Source: Rugosimonospora acidiphila (lineage in GTDB: Bacteria > Actinomycetota > Actinomycetes > Mycobacteriales > Micromonosporaceae). From it: a stretch of DNA of 64,000 nt. The notes under the pieces are model-generated. The model worked only from the letters and a program-made list of their open reading frames with translations, was not told the origin of the DNA and searched no databases. The stretch lies in assembly GCF_039543385.1 (NCBI RefSeq), contig NZ_BAABJQ010000026.1:62001-126000 (forward strand), read 5' to 3'. Below, piece after piece: positions 9,601-19,100 of the stretch. Position 1 is the stretch's first letter; every line of letters starts with the position of its first letter. The position numbers and the translations under genes are program-made.

Positions 9601-10063
9601 CGGCGCGGCGGTCACCGAGCGGGTCACCCTCGTGGTGCACCCGCTGGTCAGCTCGACCAACGTGGCGCTGGCCGCCCAGGGGGCGGTGGCCACGGCGTCG
9701 AGCGTCGAGCAGGGGCTGGCCCAGTTCACCCCCGACCACGCGATCGACGGCGACGCCGGCACCCGGTGGTCGTCGGGCTACACCGACGGTGAGTGGCTGC
9801 AGGTCCAGTTCGCCGCCCCCGAGCACCTGGGCAAGGTGGTGCTGTCCTGGGAGACGGCCCACGCCGCCGCCTACGACCTGCAGACCTCGACGGACGGTAC
9901 GACCTGGACCACTGCGGCGACGGTGACGGGTAGCTCGGGCGGCACCGAGACGCTCTGGCTCGACCAGTCCGGCGTGAAGTACCTGCGGATGCAGGGCGTG
10001 AGCCGGGCCACCGGGTACGGCTACTCGATCTACGAACTCCAGGCGTACCCGGTCGCCGCATAG
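6650..10063 (+). CDS. Secreted GH84 beta-N-acetylhexosaminidase with F5/8 type C domains
   Basis: This 1137-residue exported protein is related to clostridial NagJ/NagH and bacterial O-GlcNAcases. A signal peptide (1-36) precedes an N-terminal alpha/beta domain (about 40-190). The GH84 catalytic barrel starts at RGVIEGFYGTPWS (196) and carries the paired catalytic aspartates D307 and D308 in VPLDDISY. A helical region follows to about 630, then an F5/8 type C (CBM32-like) domain (about 635-775), a linker, an NEW3-like domain (about 910-1000) and a second F5/8 C domain at the end. Third gene of the glycosidase operon; TGGAG precedes the start. Together the enzymes could trim galactosylated, GlcNAc-containing glycans. 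Confidence 0.92.
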   Translation: MGRRALISSIATAALGLGLATTSGVLPAVAVPATAAPASLPAVYPVPRSIQAHGKSVPLGKAVALVTGPASDPAAVTAAQSVLTAAGVRTVEKVGNPAAVRRDETAVYVGGPDENPSSAAALSALRAPDAADLAAEGYVLASGQAKGRPTIVLDGHDATGTFYAAQTLRQLIQGQGQHASVAGVVVRDWPAQAQRGVIEGFYGTPWSNEQRLAQLDFYGAHKMNIYVYSPKDDPYLRAQWRDPYPPDQLAQLKALVDRANANHVEFTYALSPGLSVCYSSTADEQALVAKFQSLWDIGVRTFSVPLDDISYTNWNCADDQTRFGTGGGAAGAAQSYLLNAVQRDFIATHPGASRLQMVPTEYSDVSSTPYKTAIKSDLDPAVVVGWTGVGVIATAITDAQSAAAKSVFGHDILLWDNYPVNDYVTDRLLLGPYVGRDPGLSLNGITANPMIQPEASKIALFNVADYSWNDTGYDAQKSWQASLDELAGNDPKARQALDAFADLEYYSNIDTVQAPALAARIAAFWPKWSSGQTSAADGLGAYLKLIANLPATLAAHLPDPEFVTETTPWLDSAGAWGQAAGAALRMLVDERAGRGADALADRSQAQSYTARARSYTYVGLNGTVNVTVGDGVIDTFVTDALAEFDRWLGLAGRHVTATTSMPTYQTNTPANMVDGDDNTFFWSSRPPVAGDYVGVDLGSVRPISAVSIHMSKPSSPTDYVVGGVLEYSADGSTWTAAGTYVNSPDVEATLPAGAQARYVRLRDTGNQSTWVVVREFTVTEPAGDAFTVSGTPAGTGLAAAADGNVDTAYTAGSSPQPGDALVVTLPQPRPLDLVEVVGTGAGQVQARVGGAWRSLGTLAAGGYTELAGRGATADAIRLAWKPGSAAPSIAEVVPRYADGPAVSVEPSSADASVGDHTKVTVTLTSSGPERISGTLRVDAPSGVTASPASRAVTVLRGSQQSASVTLTGSRPGTYTVPVRFTPAHGAAVTERVTLVVHPLVSSTNVALAAQGAVATASSVEQGLAQFTPDHAIDGDAGTRWSSGYTDGEWLQVQFAAPEHLGKVVLSWETAHAAAYDLQTSTDGTTWTTAATVTGSSGGTETLWLDQSGVKYLRMQGVSRATGYGYSIYELQAYPVAA

Positions 10064-10078
10064 CACCACCCGGCCCTG

Positions 10079-10118
10079 CCGGTCGGGGCCACCGCCGCCG
10101 GGCGGTGGCCCCGACCGG
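10079..10118 (+). terminator. Strong hairpin terminator after the glycosidase operon
   Basis: A perfect 18-bp stem (left arm 10079-10096, right arm 10101-10118) with a GCCG loop begins 16 bases after the GH84 stop codon. It has no long U tract, as is common in high-GC actinobacteria. Confidence 0.85.
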
Positions 10119-10226
10119 TTGTCGCGGCATGCGATCATGCGATGATCAACGGCCATTCGGGGCGCCTTTCGGGCGCGCCGGACGCCGCACGCCCGGCCGG
10201 CGCGACGAAGAACGAGAAGGACCAGC

Positions 10227-10814
10227 ATGATCGACTCCCTGACCGCGTTCACCGTCGTTCCGGAGTACGGCCGCTCGCGCACCGTGTACCAGGTGCTCGT
10301 GGGTGATCAGTCCGCGCCGGTCGCCCAGCTGCGCAAGGACAGCGCCTACGACAGCCTTCGACCGCTCGCCGCGTTCACCGGACCCGGGCTGGACCAGCAC
10401 GTGGGCTGGGTCAGTGCGTTTCGGGCCAGGGGTGTCGACCGAGTCGAGGTGGGTCGGGTCGAACATCGCGGAGGCTCCACGTGGAGCGGGGAGAGGTGGA
10501 GCTTCGCTCAGGCCGGCCTGCCCGAGCTGCGGGGAGAGCAGGTGGGGTTGGGTGGCAAGCTCCGGGGACGCCTGCCGCTCCAGGGATTCGTCGATGGCGT
10601 GCTCTCGGTACACCTGCGCTTCGGGGCCCCGGGTCTGAACGGCTTCGACCTCACCCGGTTCTCCGGGGTCAGGGCCCGGTACGGCGTCGAGATTCACGAC
10701 CCCCGGATCAGCCGGCTGCTCGTGCTGGCCTGCGTGGTCCACTACAACGTGTTCCAAGACGCGGACCCGCGCCAGGTCGCGATCGACTACACGAGCAATC
10801 CGTTCAGGGACTGA
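10227..10814 (+). CDS. Uncharacterised 195-aa protein
   Basis: I do not recognise this protein. It is 195 residues, without signal peptide or clear membrane helix, and rich in short beta-strand-like segments with repeated glycines (VGRVEHRGGSTWSGERW, GGKLRGRLPLQ). A hydrophobic stretch near the end, RLLVLACVVHYNVF, could be a buried helix. The pattern loosely resembles LURP-one/tubby-like beta-barrel proteins, but this is only an impression. The ATG follows GAGAAGG at suitable spacing. It is flanked by the operon terminator and a convergent gene, so it is probably monocistronic. Confidence 0.65.
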   Translation: MIDSLTAFTVVPEYGRSRTVYQVLVGDQSAPVAQLRKDSAYDSLRPLAAFTGPGLDQHVGWVSAFRARGVDRVEVGRVEHRGGSTWSGERWSFAQAGLPELRGEQVGLGGKLRGRLPLQGFVDGVLSVHLRFGAPGLNGFDLTRFSGVRARYGVEIHDPRISRLLVLACVVHYNVFQDADPRQVAIDYTSNPFRD

Positions 10815-10841
10815 GCCGGCCCCACGACCGGCAGGGACGGT

Positions 10842-11732
10842 TCAGCACGGTCCATTGGCCCGCAGCAGCGCGACCGCCCCCACGGTCATGTGCCCACGCC
10901 ATTCGAGGGCGGCGGCCGGCGACGCTGAGGCGAAGTCCACCGGCCAGCCGCCGTCGGGCTGCTGCAGGCCGGCCAGCCGGTTGAGGTCGGCCTCGATGAC
11001 GTCCGGGGCGATCAGGTCGCGGATTGGGCGGTGCGGCTCGGGGGAGAAGTCCAGGGGGTGCAGCGCCTCCTCGGCGGTGCCGCCCTCGACGCGCATCGTC
11101 GCGCTGGCCGGCAGGTGGCGCGCCAACCGCTGGAGTGCCGGCAGGGCGTCGGGGCGGGTGTCGACGATCGCGTCCACCGCCTTGAGCCCGAAGCACAGCT
11201 CGTACGCGGATGGCGTGCCGGTCATCGACGCCGCCGCGTCGAGACAGTACGCGGTCGCGCGCCGGAGCCAGGCGTGCCCGGCGACCGCCGGATCATTCTT
11301 GGCGACCTTGTGGGCGTTGGCGAGGACCGCGGCCGTGATCTGGAACGACGAGACGGACGGGTCGGCAGCGACCCACCAGGGCGAACAACCGGCCGGATCG
11401 GCGATGGGCAGCGCGAACGGCAGCCCGCCGTCGGGCAGGGTTATCGACGCCAGCCAGTCGCACAGCTCGAGGCTGTGCGGGCTGGGCACGGCCGGCACCT
11501 CGGCCCAGGCCTCGAACGCGTGCAGCGCGGCGCCGGGCTGGCTGCCCGCAGACCGGAGATCGGGCTCGAGGCCCCAGCCATAGCCCCCATCCGGATTGCG
11601 GTAGGCGTCGAGGGCGGACAGGATCTCGGCGCTGTCGCCCCGGTCCGCCGCCAGTGCCGCGAACCGGTGCCGGTCGAGGATCCGCGCGTGACCCGCCATG
11701 AACGACGCCGCCGATTCAAGGTTCAGTTCCAT
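10842..11732 (-). CDS. Prenyltransferase/terpene-cyclase-fold (alpha-toroid) protein
   Basis: This 296-residue protein has the repeated QW-like motifs of alpha/alpha-toroid proteins: YRNPDGGYGWGLEPD near residue 45, ITLPDGGLPF near 110 and LQQPDGGWPV near 260. Such folds occur in squalene-hopene cyclases, prenyltransferases and lone-domain proteins. The DXDD cyclase motif is not seen, so catalysis is not supported and a binding or structural role is equally possible. The frame is open 55 codons upstream, but MELNLESAASF at 11732 is the natural start and has a G-rich Shine-Dalgarno region (GGGGGT). It is convergent with the preceding gene, 27 bases apart. Confidence 0.75.
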   Translation of the reverse strand: MELNLESAASFMAGHARILDRHRFAALAADRGDSAEILSALDAYRNPDGGYGWGLEPDLRSAGSQPGAALHAFEAWAEVPAVPSPHSLELCDWLASITLPDGGLPFALPIADPAGCSPWWVAADPSVSSFQITAAVLANAHKVAKNDPAVAGHAWLRRATAYCLDAAASMTGTPSAYELCFGLKAVDAIVDTRPDALPALQRLARHLPASATMRVEGGTAEEALHPLDFSPEPHRPIRDLIAPDVIEADLNRLAGLQQPDGGWPVDFASASPAAALEWRGHMTVGAVALLRANGPC

Positions 11733-12009
11733 GGCTCTGGTTCTACCCCCGCCAACCCGCCGGTGGCTTGAACGAATCGGACACGCCCCGAGGCGGTCGA
11801 CGGGGGCGAGGCCCGGGCCGCGAGCCCGCCGTGACGGCTGGACATGGGATGTCATGCCGATGAGGCGACCGTTCGGCGCAGAAAATCGACCGCTCACCGC
11901 GCCATTTATGGTTTTTGTGGTTCAGATGCCCATAGCCTTCGCGGCAGACATCCCACGTTGACCATCGGCCTGCGGCCACGGTCAACCGTCCACCGAGGAG
12001 CGTGTCACC

Positions 12010-13275
12010 TTGATCAGAGCTACCCGCAGACGCCGTATGCGCTGGACCGCCGCGACCGTCGCCGCCGCGACGCTAGTCACCGGACTGCTCGGCGCGGGCA
12101 TCGCCCAGGCCGACGCGGTGGCCAAGAAGGCGCCGGCCACCAGTACCGGCTGGGTGGCGACGTGGGGGACAGCGGCGGAGGTGCCGTTCAGCGGTCAGCA
12201 ACTGGCCGGGTTCACCGACACGACCCTGCGCCAGCGGATCCACGTGTCCATCGGCGGTGACGTGGTCCGGCTGCGGCTGACCAACGTGTACGGCAAGACG
12301 CCGCTCGTCGTGCGGTCGGCCACCCTGGCCCGGCCCGGCGCCACGGCCGGCGACATCGACCCGGCGAGCCTGGTACCGGTCACCTTCGAGGGCGCCACGA
12401 GCGTCACCATCCCGCCCGGCGCCGAGTACGCCTCGGACCCCGTGAAAATCTCGGTGCCCGGCGACGGCAACCTGATGGCCAGCCTCTACCTGCCCGGGCC
12501 GACCGGACCCGCCACGTACCACCGTGACGCCTGGACCACCGGATACCTGGCGACCGGTGACCAGACCGGCCAGCCGACGGTCGCGTCCTACCCGTCGCGG
12601 ATCACGAACTTCTACTTCCTCGACGGGCTCGACGTCGAGTCCAAGGTGGACGGTTCGGTGGCGTTCCTCGGCGACTCCATCACCGACGGCACGCACTCGA
12701 CCGTCGATGCCGACCACCGGTGGCCCGACTACCTCGCCGACCGGATGCTCCAGCAGCCGCGCTCGCGCCAGTTCGGCGTGGTCAACTCCGGCATCGCGGG
12801 CAACCGGCTGCTGCTCGACTACACCGGCGCGGGGCAGGGCGTGAACGCGCTCGCCCGGCTGGAGCGCGACGTGCTCACCCAGACCGCCGTGCGCACGGTC
12901 TTCGTCTTCGAGGGCATCAACGACCTGCAGAACGACCCGACGCAGTACGACCCGAACCAGTTCATCCAGGCGTACCACCAGATCATCCAGCGGGCACACG
13001 ACCAGCGCATCCGGGTCGTCGCCTCCACCATCACGCCGTGGGCCGGCTGGACGGAGTGGACCCCGCAGCGCGAGGCGGTGCGCCTGGAGGTCAACCAGTG
13101 GATCCGCACCTCGGGTGAGTTCGACGGCGTGGTCGACTTCGACAAGGTGATCCGGGACCCGGCCAACCCGCAGCAGATCCTGCCGGCGTACGACTCGGGG
13201 GATCACCTGCACCCCAATGACGTGGGCTACAAGGCCATGGCCGACGCGGTGAACCTCAAGCTGCTGCGCCCGTAG
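12010..13275 (+). CDS. Secreted SGNH/GDSL-family hydrolase
   Basis: This 421-residue exported esterase-type protein has a basic N terminus (MIRATRRRRMRW), a hydrophobic core and AQADA cleavage near residue 36. After a beta-rich N-terminal domain (about 45-205) comes the SGNH core: block I VAFLGDSITDG, block II around NSGIAGNRLL, block III FEGINDLQND, and block V with the catalytic Asp/His in SGDHLHPNDVGYKAMAD. Family members remove acyl or acetyl groups from polysaccharides or lipids; the substrate cannot be told from sequence. Translation starts at TTG 12010, supported by GAGGAG nine bases upstream. The 277-base upstream gap has an AT-richer island at 11880-11935 that may hold the promoter. 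Confidence 0.88.
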   Translation: MIRATRRRRMRWTAATVAAATLVTGLLGAGIAQADAVAKKAPATSTGWVATWGTAAEVPFSGQQLAGFTDTTLRQRIHVSIGGDVVRLRLTNVYGKTPLVVRSATLARPGATAGDIDPASLVPVTFEGATSVTIPPGAEYASDPVKISVPGDGNLMASLYLPGPTGPATYHRDAWTTGYLATGDQTGQPTVASYPSRITNFYFLDGLDVESKVDGSVAFLGDSITDGTHSTVDADHRWPDYLADRMLQQPRSRQFGVVNSGIAGNRLLLDYTGAGQGVNALARLERDVLTQTAVRTVFVFEGINDLQNDPTQYDPNQFIQAYHQIIQRAHDQRIRVVASTITPWAGWTEWTPQREAVRLEVNQWIRTSGEFDGVVDFDKVIRDPANPQQILPAYDSGDHLHPNDVGYKAMADAVNLKLLRP

Positions 13276-13290
13276 CGGCGGCCGCACGAC

Positions 13291-13336
13291 CGGTCGTGGC
13301 CGATCCCGTACCGACGACGAGGACCGGCCACGACCG
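13291..13336. terminator. Hairpin between convergent genes
   Basis: CGGTCGTGGCC at 13291-13301 and its exact reverse complement at 13326-13336 form an 11-bp stem with a 24-base loop, 15 bases after the SGNH hydrolase stop. It could end transcription from both sides. Confidence 0.6.
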
Positions 13337-13377
13337 TCTGCCGCAATGCTCGGCGAACGCGCCGTACCCGCCGGTCC

Positions 13378-13416
13378 CAGCCGCGGGTCTCAGCCGCGGG
13401 TCTCAGCTGCGGGTCT
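13378..13416. repeat. Three 13-bp tandem repeats spanning a stop codon
   Basis: CAGCCGCGGGTCT occurs twice in a row (13378-13390, 13391-13403), followed by a copy with one change (13404-13416). The stop codon of the minus-strand hydrolase gene (13403-13405) lies at a unit junction, so copy-number change would alter the 3' end of that gene. Confidence 0.8.
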
Positions 13417-14125
13417 GTCGACTCGCCGGCGCCGCGACCCGGGATTCGGCCGCCGTCCTGATCAGCCTCGCCGTCTCGTCGGGGTGGGAGACGATCGCGA
13501 GGTGGCCGGCGGGGACCTCGGCGACGGTCGCGCCCATCCGGGTGGCGAACCTGCGCTGCGCGTCCGGTGGCAGGGCCTCGTCCTGGGTGGCGACCAGGTA
13601 CCAGGAGGGTAGCGATCTCCAGGCCGGGGCGCCCATCGCCTCGGAGAAGATGGCGCTGGCGAACGGCTGCTGGGCGGCGTGCAGCACCTTGCCCCGGGCC
13701 GAGTCGATGCCCGAGGCGAAGTGCCGCACGAACTCGTCCTGCGGCTGCCAGACGAAGCCCCGCTGGTCGGTGAACAGGTTGGCCAGCCCCGGCGGCTTCG
13801 GGCCCTGCGACAGCAGGCCGTCGAGCGTTTCCCCCTGGTCCAGCGCGTAGGCCGCGACGTACACCAGGCCGGCCACGTTGGGCGCGTCGGTGCCGAGGCC
13901 GGTCATGATGTGCCCGCCGTAGGAGTGTCCGGCCACGATCGTCGGGCTGTCCTGCAGGTTCAGCACCTGGCGCAGCCGAGCGACGTCGTCGGCCGCCGAG
14001 GTTTCCGGGAACTGCGGCGCCGTCACCCGGTATCCGTCGTTCTGCAGGCGCTCGATGACGCCGCTCCAGCAGGACCCGTCGGCCCACGCGCCATGGACCA
14101 GGACGATGTTCGGTCGGCCATTCAT
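13403..14125 (-). CDS. Alpha/beta hydrolase (MenH/esterase-like)
   Basis: This 240-residue cytoplasmic protein begins MNGRPNIVLVHGAWADGSCW, the first strand and oxyanion loop of the alpha/beta hydrolase fold. The nucleophile elbow is AGHSYGG and the catalytic His lies in VPAGHLAIVSHPDE. The closest families are the small plant-esterase-like or salicylate-esterase-like hydrolases often encoded singly in actinobacteria. The frame continues 34 codons upstream but without protein character; the ATG at 14125 is chosen because the fold starts directly after it. Its last codons (RQTRS) are encoded in the tandem repeat. The 126-base gap to the mega-operon makes co-transcription possible but uncertain. 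Confidence 0.85.
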   Translation of the reverse strand: MNGRPNIVLVHGAWADGSCWSGVIERLQNDGYRVTAPQFPETSAADDVARLRQVLNLQDSPTIVAGHSYGGHIMTGLGTDAPNVAGLVYVAAYALDQGETLDGLLSQGPKPPGLANLFTDQRGFVWQPQDEFVRHFASGIDSARGKVLHAAQQPFASAIFSEAMGAPAWRSLPSWYLVATQDEALPPDAQRRFATRMGATVAEVPAGHLAIVSHPDETARLIRTAAESRVAAPASRQTRS

Positions 14126-14251
14126 ATGAGGTCCGATACCGCAGCGGTCCAAACTCAAACCTGCCGCCCGGGTGCGGGTCAGGCCCATCCGGCGCGGACT
14201 CGCCGGTACCGGACGGTGGGGGTGCAACCCGGCGCTACGTGGCGGACGGCG

Positions 14252-16129
14252 CTACGTGGCGGACGCGCGGTCGAAGGCGAGGCCGGCGGACGCCTCGCCA
14301 CGCCCCGGGCGACGGTCGATCCCGAGCCACGTGCAGATCCGCCCGTCGCTCCAGCGCACCCGCTGCCACCCGCAGGTGATCAGTTCGCCCGCGCGGCTGA
14401 TCTCCTCCTCGTGGACCACATAGGGCGGCGGGACGGCGGCGTCGGGCCCCGGGCGGACGATGGCGGTCCGCGGCCGGACGCGTTCGGGGATGCCCGTCGC
14501 GCCGGACAGCAGCCGTGGCATGGAGGCGCGACGCAACTGGATCTCCCGTACGTCGCCGGGCACGTGCACCGGGACGAAGGGGATCCAGTTCTCACCCACC
14601 GCCGTCATCAACCGGTAGTGCACGGCCGCGTCATTCGGCGGCGACGCGGGATCGCCGGTCGAGGCGCCGTCCAGGGCGTCCTGGTAGCGGCGGTGCAGCT
14701 CGGTGGCGGCCTCCCGCCCGCGACGGGACGACCCGTCGGGCAGCCGCACCGCGGTCTCGACCGCCCAGACCAGGTTCGCCACCTCGTCCCGGACGAACTG
14801 CGCGCTCTCCGCCGGAGCGCCGGCCATGACGGTCGGCGTGGTGGCGATCAGCACCAGGCCGGGCGCGGTGCCGCCGCGGCGGTCGGTGGTCGTGAACATC
14901 GACCAGCCACTCCATGGCTCGTCCCCGTCTGCGGCGGGCTGGATCCAGGTCCGCTGGCCGAAGACGTCGGTGACCGCGAGGCCGTCGACGCGAATCACCG
15001 TGCCGACCGGGGCCTGCACCGGCGCCAGGAACCAGTCGGTGCCGGACACCAGGCCGAACTCGATGAGCAGGAGCTTGGCCAGGTCGGTGGTCTCCGGCTG
15101 GACGTCGCCGAAGTTGGTGCGGGCCTCCTCGAAGGTCCACCACCGCGGGTCGGGCATGCCGTCGAACCGGGCGCCGGTGGGCAGGAAGCTGCGCACCGTG
15201 CGGGGCCCCGAGACCACGGGCGGATCGGCGGGCGGATCGCCGTCGGCGGGCGGGTCGGCGTCGGCGGGCGGCTCGCTCTCGGCGGCCGCGGCGTCGACGC
15301 TGTACCAGTCGAGGTGGCCGCCGTGGTACTCGTCGGCGAGCAGGGTGGCGGCCCCTCCGGGGGCGTCGACGGTCAGGGCGGCCGCGTACTCAAGGTGATC
15401 CGGCACCCAGCAGTCCTCGGCCGGGGTGGCGGGGGGCAGGTAGAGCCGGGCGAACCAGGTGACGAAGTCCGGCCCGAGCGCGTCGACGCCGTCCTGTTCC
15501 GGGCCGGTCAGCCCCAGACCGTCCGAGGCCCGGTGGGTCGGATCCGCCGCCAGGTACAGGTACAGCTTCAGCCCGTCGACGGCGCGCCCGGCCACCGCGG
15601 CGAACGTCTGCCACGCCGTGGCATGAGCCGTGACCACATAGTCGGCCGGGTCGTCCGGGTCCGGCGGGTCGATGCCGTACGCGGTCCGGAACGCGTCCGC
15701 GAGCGTCGGCAACCCCGCGGCCCGCAGCCGCTTGACCCACTGGCGCCCGGCCAGCAGCCGGATGTCCAGCGACACGAGGTGCTCGCCGATGGTCACCGGC
15801 ACTGGACGCCGCTCGACCAGCGCCTCCAGCGGCACGCTGCCGTCCAGCGCGACCTCGGCGCCGCCGGCCCCGCGCACCGAGACGATCGGGTCGCTGACGT
15901 AACTGAGCTTCGCCGTGACCGGTGATCCGGTGTCGTCTCCCCGGAACTCGCCGACCTGCCACTGCCGCGCGAGCATCCAGAGCGCGTCGCGGATCTCGGC
16001 CCGCAGCGCGAGGGCGAAGTCGGCGGCCCGAGGCCGTGGTTCCAGCCGGTTGCACCGCACGATGGTCGGCACGACCACCCGCCGGTCGAGCACGGCCGAG
16101 ATGTCGTCCACCACGTCGTAGCGGTTCAC
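14252..16129 (-). CDS. Uncharacterised 625-aa protein, last gene of the S8/DUF6603 operon
   Basis: I cannot assign a function to this 625-residue protein. It starts at GTG 16129, which overlaps the TGA of the preceding gene (GTGA), so it is translationally coupled. There is no signal peptide or membrane segment. The N terminus has a conserved-looking block RAEIRDALWMLARQWQVGEF followed by beta-strand-rich sequence. An acidic proline linker around residue 300 (PPADADPPADGDPPADPP) divides it into two halves. The C-terminal half has WWTFEEARTNFGDV and long beta-rich stretches ending in an Arg/Trp-rich tail. Coupling to the 1903-, 1108- and 1140-residue proteins suggests they act as one complex or pathway. 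Confidence 0.85.
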   Translation of the reverse strand: MNRYDVVDDISAVLDRRVVVPTIVRCNRLEPRPRAADFALALRAEIRDALWMLARQWQVGEFRGDDTGSPVTAKLSYVSDPIVSVRGAGGAEVALDGSVPLEALVERRPVPVTIGEHLVSLDIRLLAGRQWVKRLRAAGLPTLADAFRTAYGIDPPDPDDPADYVVTAHATAWQTFAAVAGRAVDGLKLYLYLAADPTHRASDGLGLTGPEQDGVDALGPDFVTWFARLYLPPATPAEDCWVPDHLEYAAALTVDAPGGAATLLADEYHGGHLDWYSVDAAAAESEPPADADPPADGDPPADPPVVSGPRTVRSFLPTGARFDGMPDPRWWTFEEARTNFGDVQPETTDLAKLLLIEFGLVSGTDWFLAPVQAPVGTVIRVDGLAVTDVFGQRTWIQPAADGDEPWSGWSMFTTTDRRGGTAPGLVLIATTPTVMAGAPAESAQFVRDEVANLVWAVETAVRLPDGSSRRGREAATELHRRYQDALDGASTGDPASPPNDAAVHYRLMTAVGENWIPFVPVHVPGDVREIQLRRASMPRLLSGATGIPERVRPRTAIVRPGPDAAVPPPYVVHEEEISRAGELITCGWQRVRWSDGRICTWLGIDRRPGRGEASAGLAFDRASAT

Positions 16130-19100
16130 GAGTCCTCCCTCGCCAGCACGTCCTGGACCCGGTTGTTGTAGGCGAAGTTCAGCGCCGCGGTGATGGGCAG
16201 GACCGTGACGCTGGACAGCACGGCCGGCAGGAACCGGGCCAGCTCGGTGCCGTCGAGTTGACCCGGCTCGACGGTCCGCAGGGCGGCCGCGTCCAGCGTC
16301 TCGGTGAGCGTGTCGACGAGGTCCGCCCACGACCACGCGCCGGTGAACCGGGGCGGGGTGGCCAGCAGCAGCGCCTGCGGGGCCTGGGCGTCGGGGCGGT
16401 CGTAGTGGAAGGCGAGCCCGGTGGTCTCGGTCGTACCGGGAACCACCTCCACCCATTCGTCGATGAGCACGCCGCAGTAGGCGCGGGCGGGGTCGGCCGG
16501 GTCGAACTGGGCGCCCGGCCCCACGTGCGCCGTGTACAACAGGTGATCACCGTCCACTGTGAACGGTGTGCCGTCGGGCGCCGTGGCCGGGAACCGGGCG
16601 CCCAGCCACGCGTCCTGCGGCCGGTACGGGAACTGCAGCGGCGTCAACTCCAGGTCCGCCGGGACGCTGTGCGCCTCGCCCAGCAGCATCGCGCGTTCGG
16701 CGTGCCGGAGCTTGTCGCGTACCCGCGCCAGCCCGTGCAGCCAGTCGTCCACCGGAAACGGCGAGGCGTCCGGCCCGGTCGTCAGGTGCGCCAGGATCGC
16801 CTCGCGGTCGGTCCACGCGTTGTGCCACTCGGCGAGCCGGTCGCTGGTCAGGGTGAACTCCGGCAGCACGACGAACGCGTCACCGAGCAGGGCCCGGACG
16901 GCGTCGAGCACCAGCTGCGGCGCGCGCGCCGGTGCGCTGCCCGGTACCGCGTCGAGCAGCTGCCCGGCGCCTGCCAGCCGGGTGTCGATGTCGGCCACCG
17001 CCGCCGACGACGCGCGGAGCAGGTCGCGCGCCACGGCGAGGATGGCCGGCGGGTACCCGGTGAGGTCCCACGGCGCCGCGTCGAACGCCGGCACCCGCGG
17101 TCCGAACGCGGCCACCCCGTCGAACAGCGCGCCCAGGCGCGGCCTGGTCGCGACCAGGTCGCCGAGGTCCGTCACCGCCTGCCGCAACTGGTCGTCGAGG
17201 TCACCGACGGCGGCCACCAGGTCGGCGAGCGGCGGCAGCGGCGCGATGACGCGAGTCGCCACGGCCCGCCCGGCCCGCACGAGCAGCGCGTACCGGTCGC
17301 CGTCGCTGGCGGTGGTGGGAAGGTGGGCGTAGTCGTCCATCAGCGCGGCGAAGGCGGCCCGCTTGCCCGCCCACCGTTCGGTCAGCCCGTTCACCGCCGC
17401 CAGCAGGGCCGCCATCTGCGGCCGTACCCGGTCGGCCGCGAGCCCGAGATCCACCCCGGGCAGGCCGAAGTGCCGCAGGGCGTCCACCGCGTCGCCGTAC
17501 GCGCTGACCCACCCGTCGATGGCGGCCAGCGCGGCGGCCGTGGCGTCCGGCTCGGCGACGGCCTCGCCCACCGCCGCGTCCAGCTCGGCGGCCAGCGCCC
17601 GCAGCGGGGCGACCGCCCCGGTGAGCGCGGCGACGACGGCCTCGGCCTTGTCGGCGCGGGCGAGGACGGCGGAGTCATGAGTCCGGGCCGCGTCGGCGGC
17701 CAGTTCGAGATCGGTCGGGCGCAGGGGCCGGGAGCCGAGCACCAGACCCCGCAGGCTCGCCACGAGCGGGATCGCCGCGAACAGCGGCGTGCCGGTCGAG
17801 CTGGTCGGCGGGTAGGACGGTCGGGGCGCGACATCGTCGCGCAGCGCCGACTCGCGCCGCGCGTGGTGCAGCAGCAGCTCGTCCAGGCCGGGCATGGTGC
17901 CGTCGGTGCCGGAGCCGGCGAGCTGGAGCAGGTCGATCGGGAGCAGCCCGAGGTCGGCCATGGAGAACTCGCGGGTCACGTCGAGCCCGCTGACCGGATC
18001 CCGGTACCCGACGGTGGCCATGAGCGCGGACATGGGCGGGAGCAGGCCCGCGGCCCAGGCGTTGAGCGCGGGCTCGCCCTTGGTGCGTGGCGTCGTGTTC
18101 GCCGGGTCGAGCGGATCCATCCCACCGGGCAGGTGCAGACCCACCCGGTGGGTCAGCGCGGCCCCCGATCGCGGCGTGGTCGCGATGTCCGGGATCGGCG
18201 GGAACGTGCCCTTGGCGAACGCGTCGAGCGTCCCCGCGGCCCGGTCGTGGTTGCCGCGCACGACCTGGAACACGCTCTCGGCCATGGCGAGGTCGGCGAC
18301 GGCGTCGTTGACGTCGCGCAGCCCGGTGACCGTCGCGTCCACGATCGCGCCGACCTGCCCGGGGTCCAACGGGCTGGTCGCGGCGAGGTCGACGAGGTCC
18401 GGGAGGCCGTCGAGCCCGTACGGGTAGGCCGGGTCGTCGCCGAGGGTGTCGAGGTGTTCGACCAGCGCGAGCCCGTCGACCACGTTGCGTGCCTCGATGG
18501 CCGTCACCGGTACGGTCGGGTCGTCGGTCGCCGTGCTCGCCTGCCGGTTCCCGGCGAGCGGGAACAGCCTGCGCAGGCCGGCGATGAGCCGGTCCAGGAA
18601 CAGGTCGTCGCGGTCGTGCAGGGCGCGTTCGAGCCGGTACCCGAGCAGTGCGCCGAGGCTCTGTCCGCTGCGGATGCCGTCGATGACGGCCAGCGCGGTG
18701 CGCACCCGCGCCGAACTGAGGTTGATGTCCAGCGCGCCGGGATCGCCGGCCGAGGCGTTGGCGAGGTACCCGCTGCGCAGGACCGCGGCGGCCACGGCCT
18801 GATCCAGTGACGGCGCGTGCAGGTGGCCGCCGCCCGCCGGATCGCGGGTCAGCGGCGCGTCCTGCGGCCGCTGGAAGACCACCGCCAGCTCGTCGTCCAG
18901 CGTCACCGGCGTGGTGGTGGCCGGCTTGGGGCGCACATCCTCCAGCCAGCCGTACGCGCCGATCAGGATGCCGGGGGAGCCGCTCGCGCGGAGGCCGTCG
19001 TCCCCGCGCAGGTGGGCCAGCTGCGCGCCGACCAGGCCGCCGCGCCAGGCGTCCAGCCGGTAGGAGCAGCAGTCGAGGTGCCCGGCCAGCGCCCGTTCCA

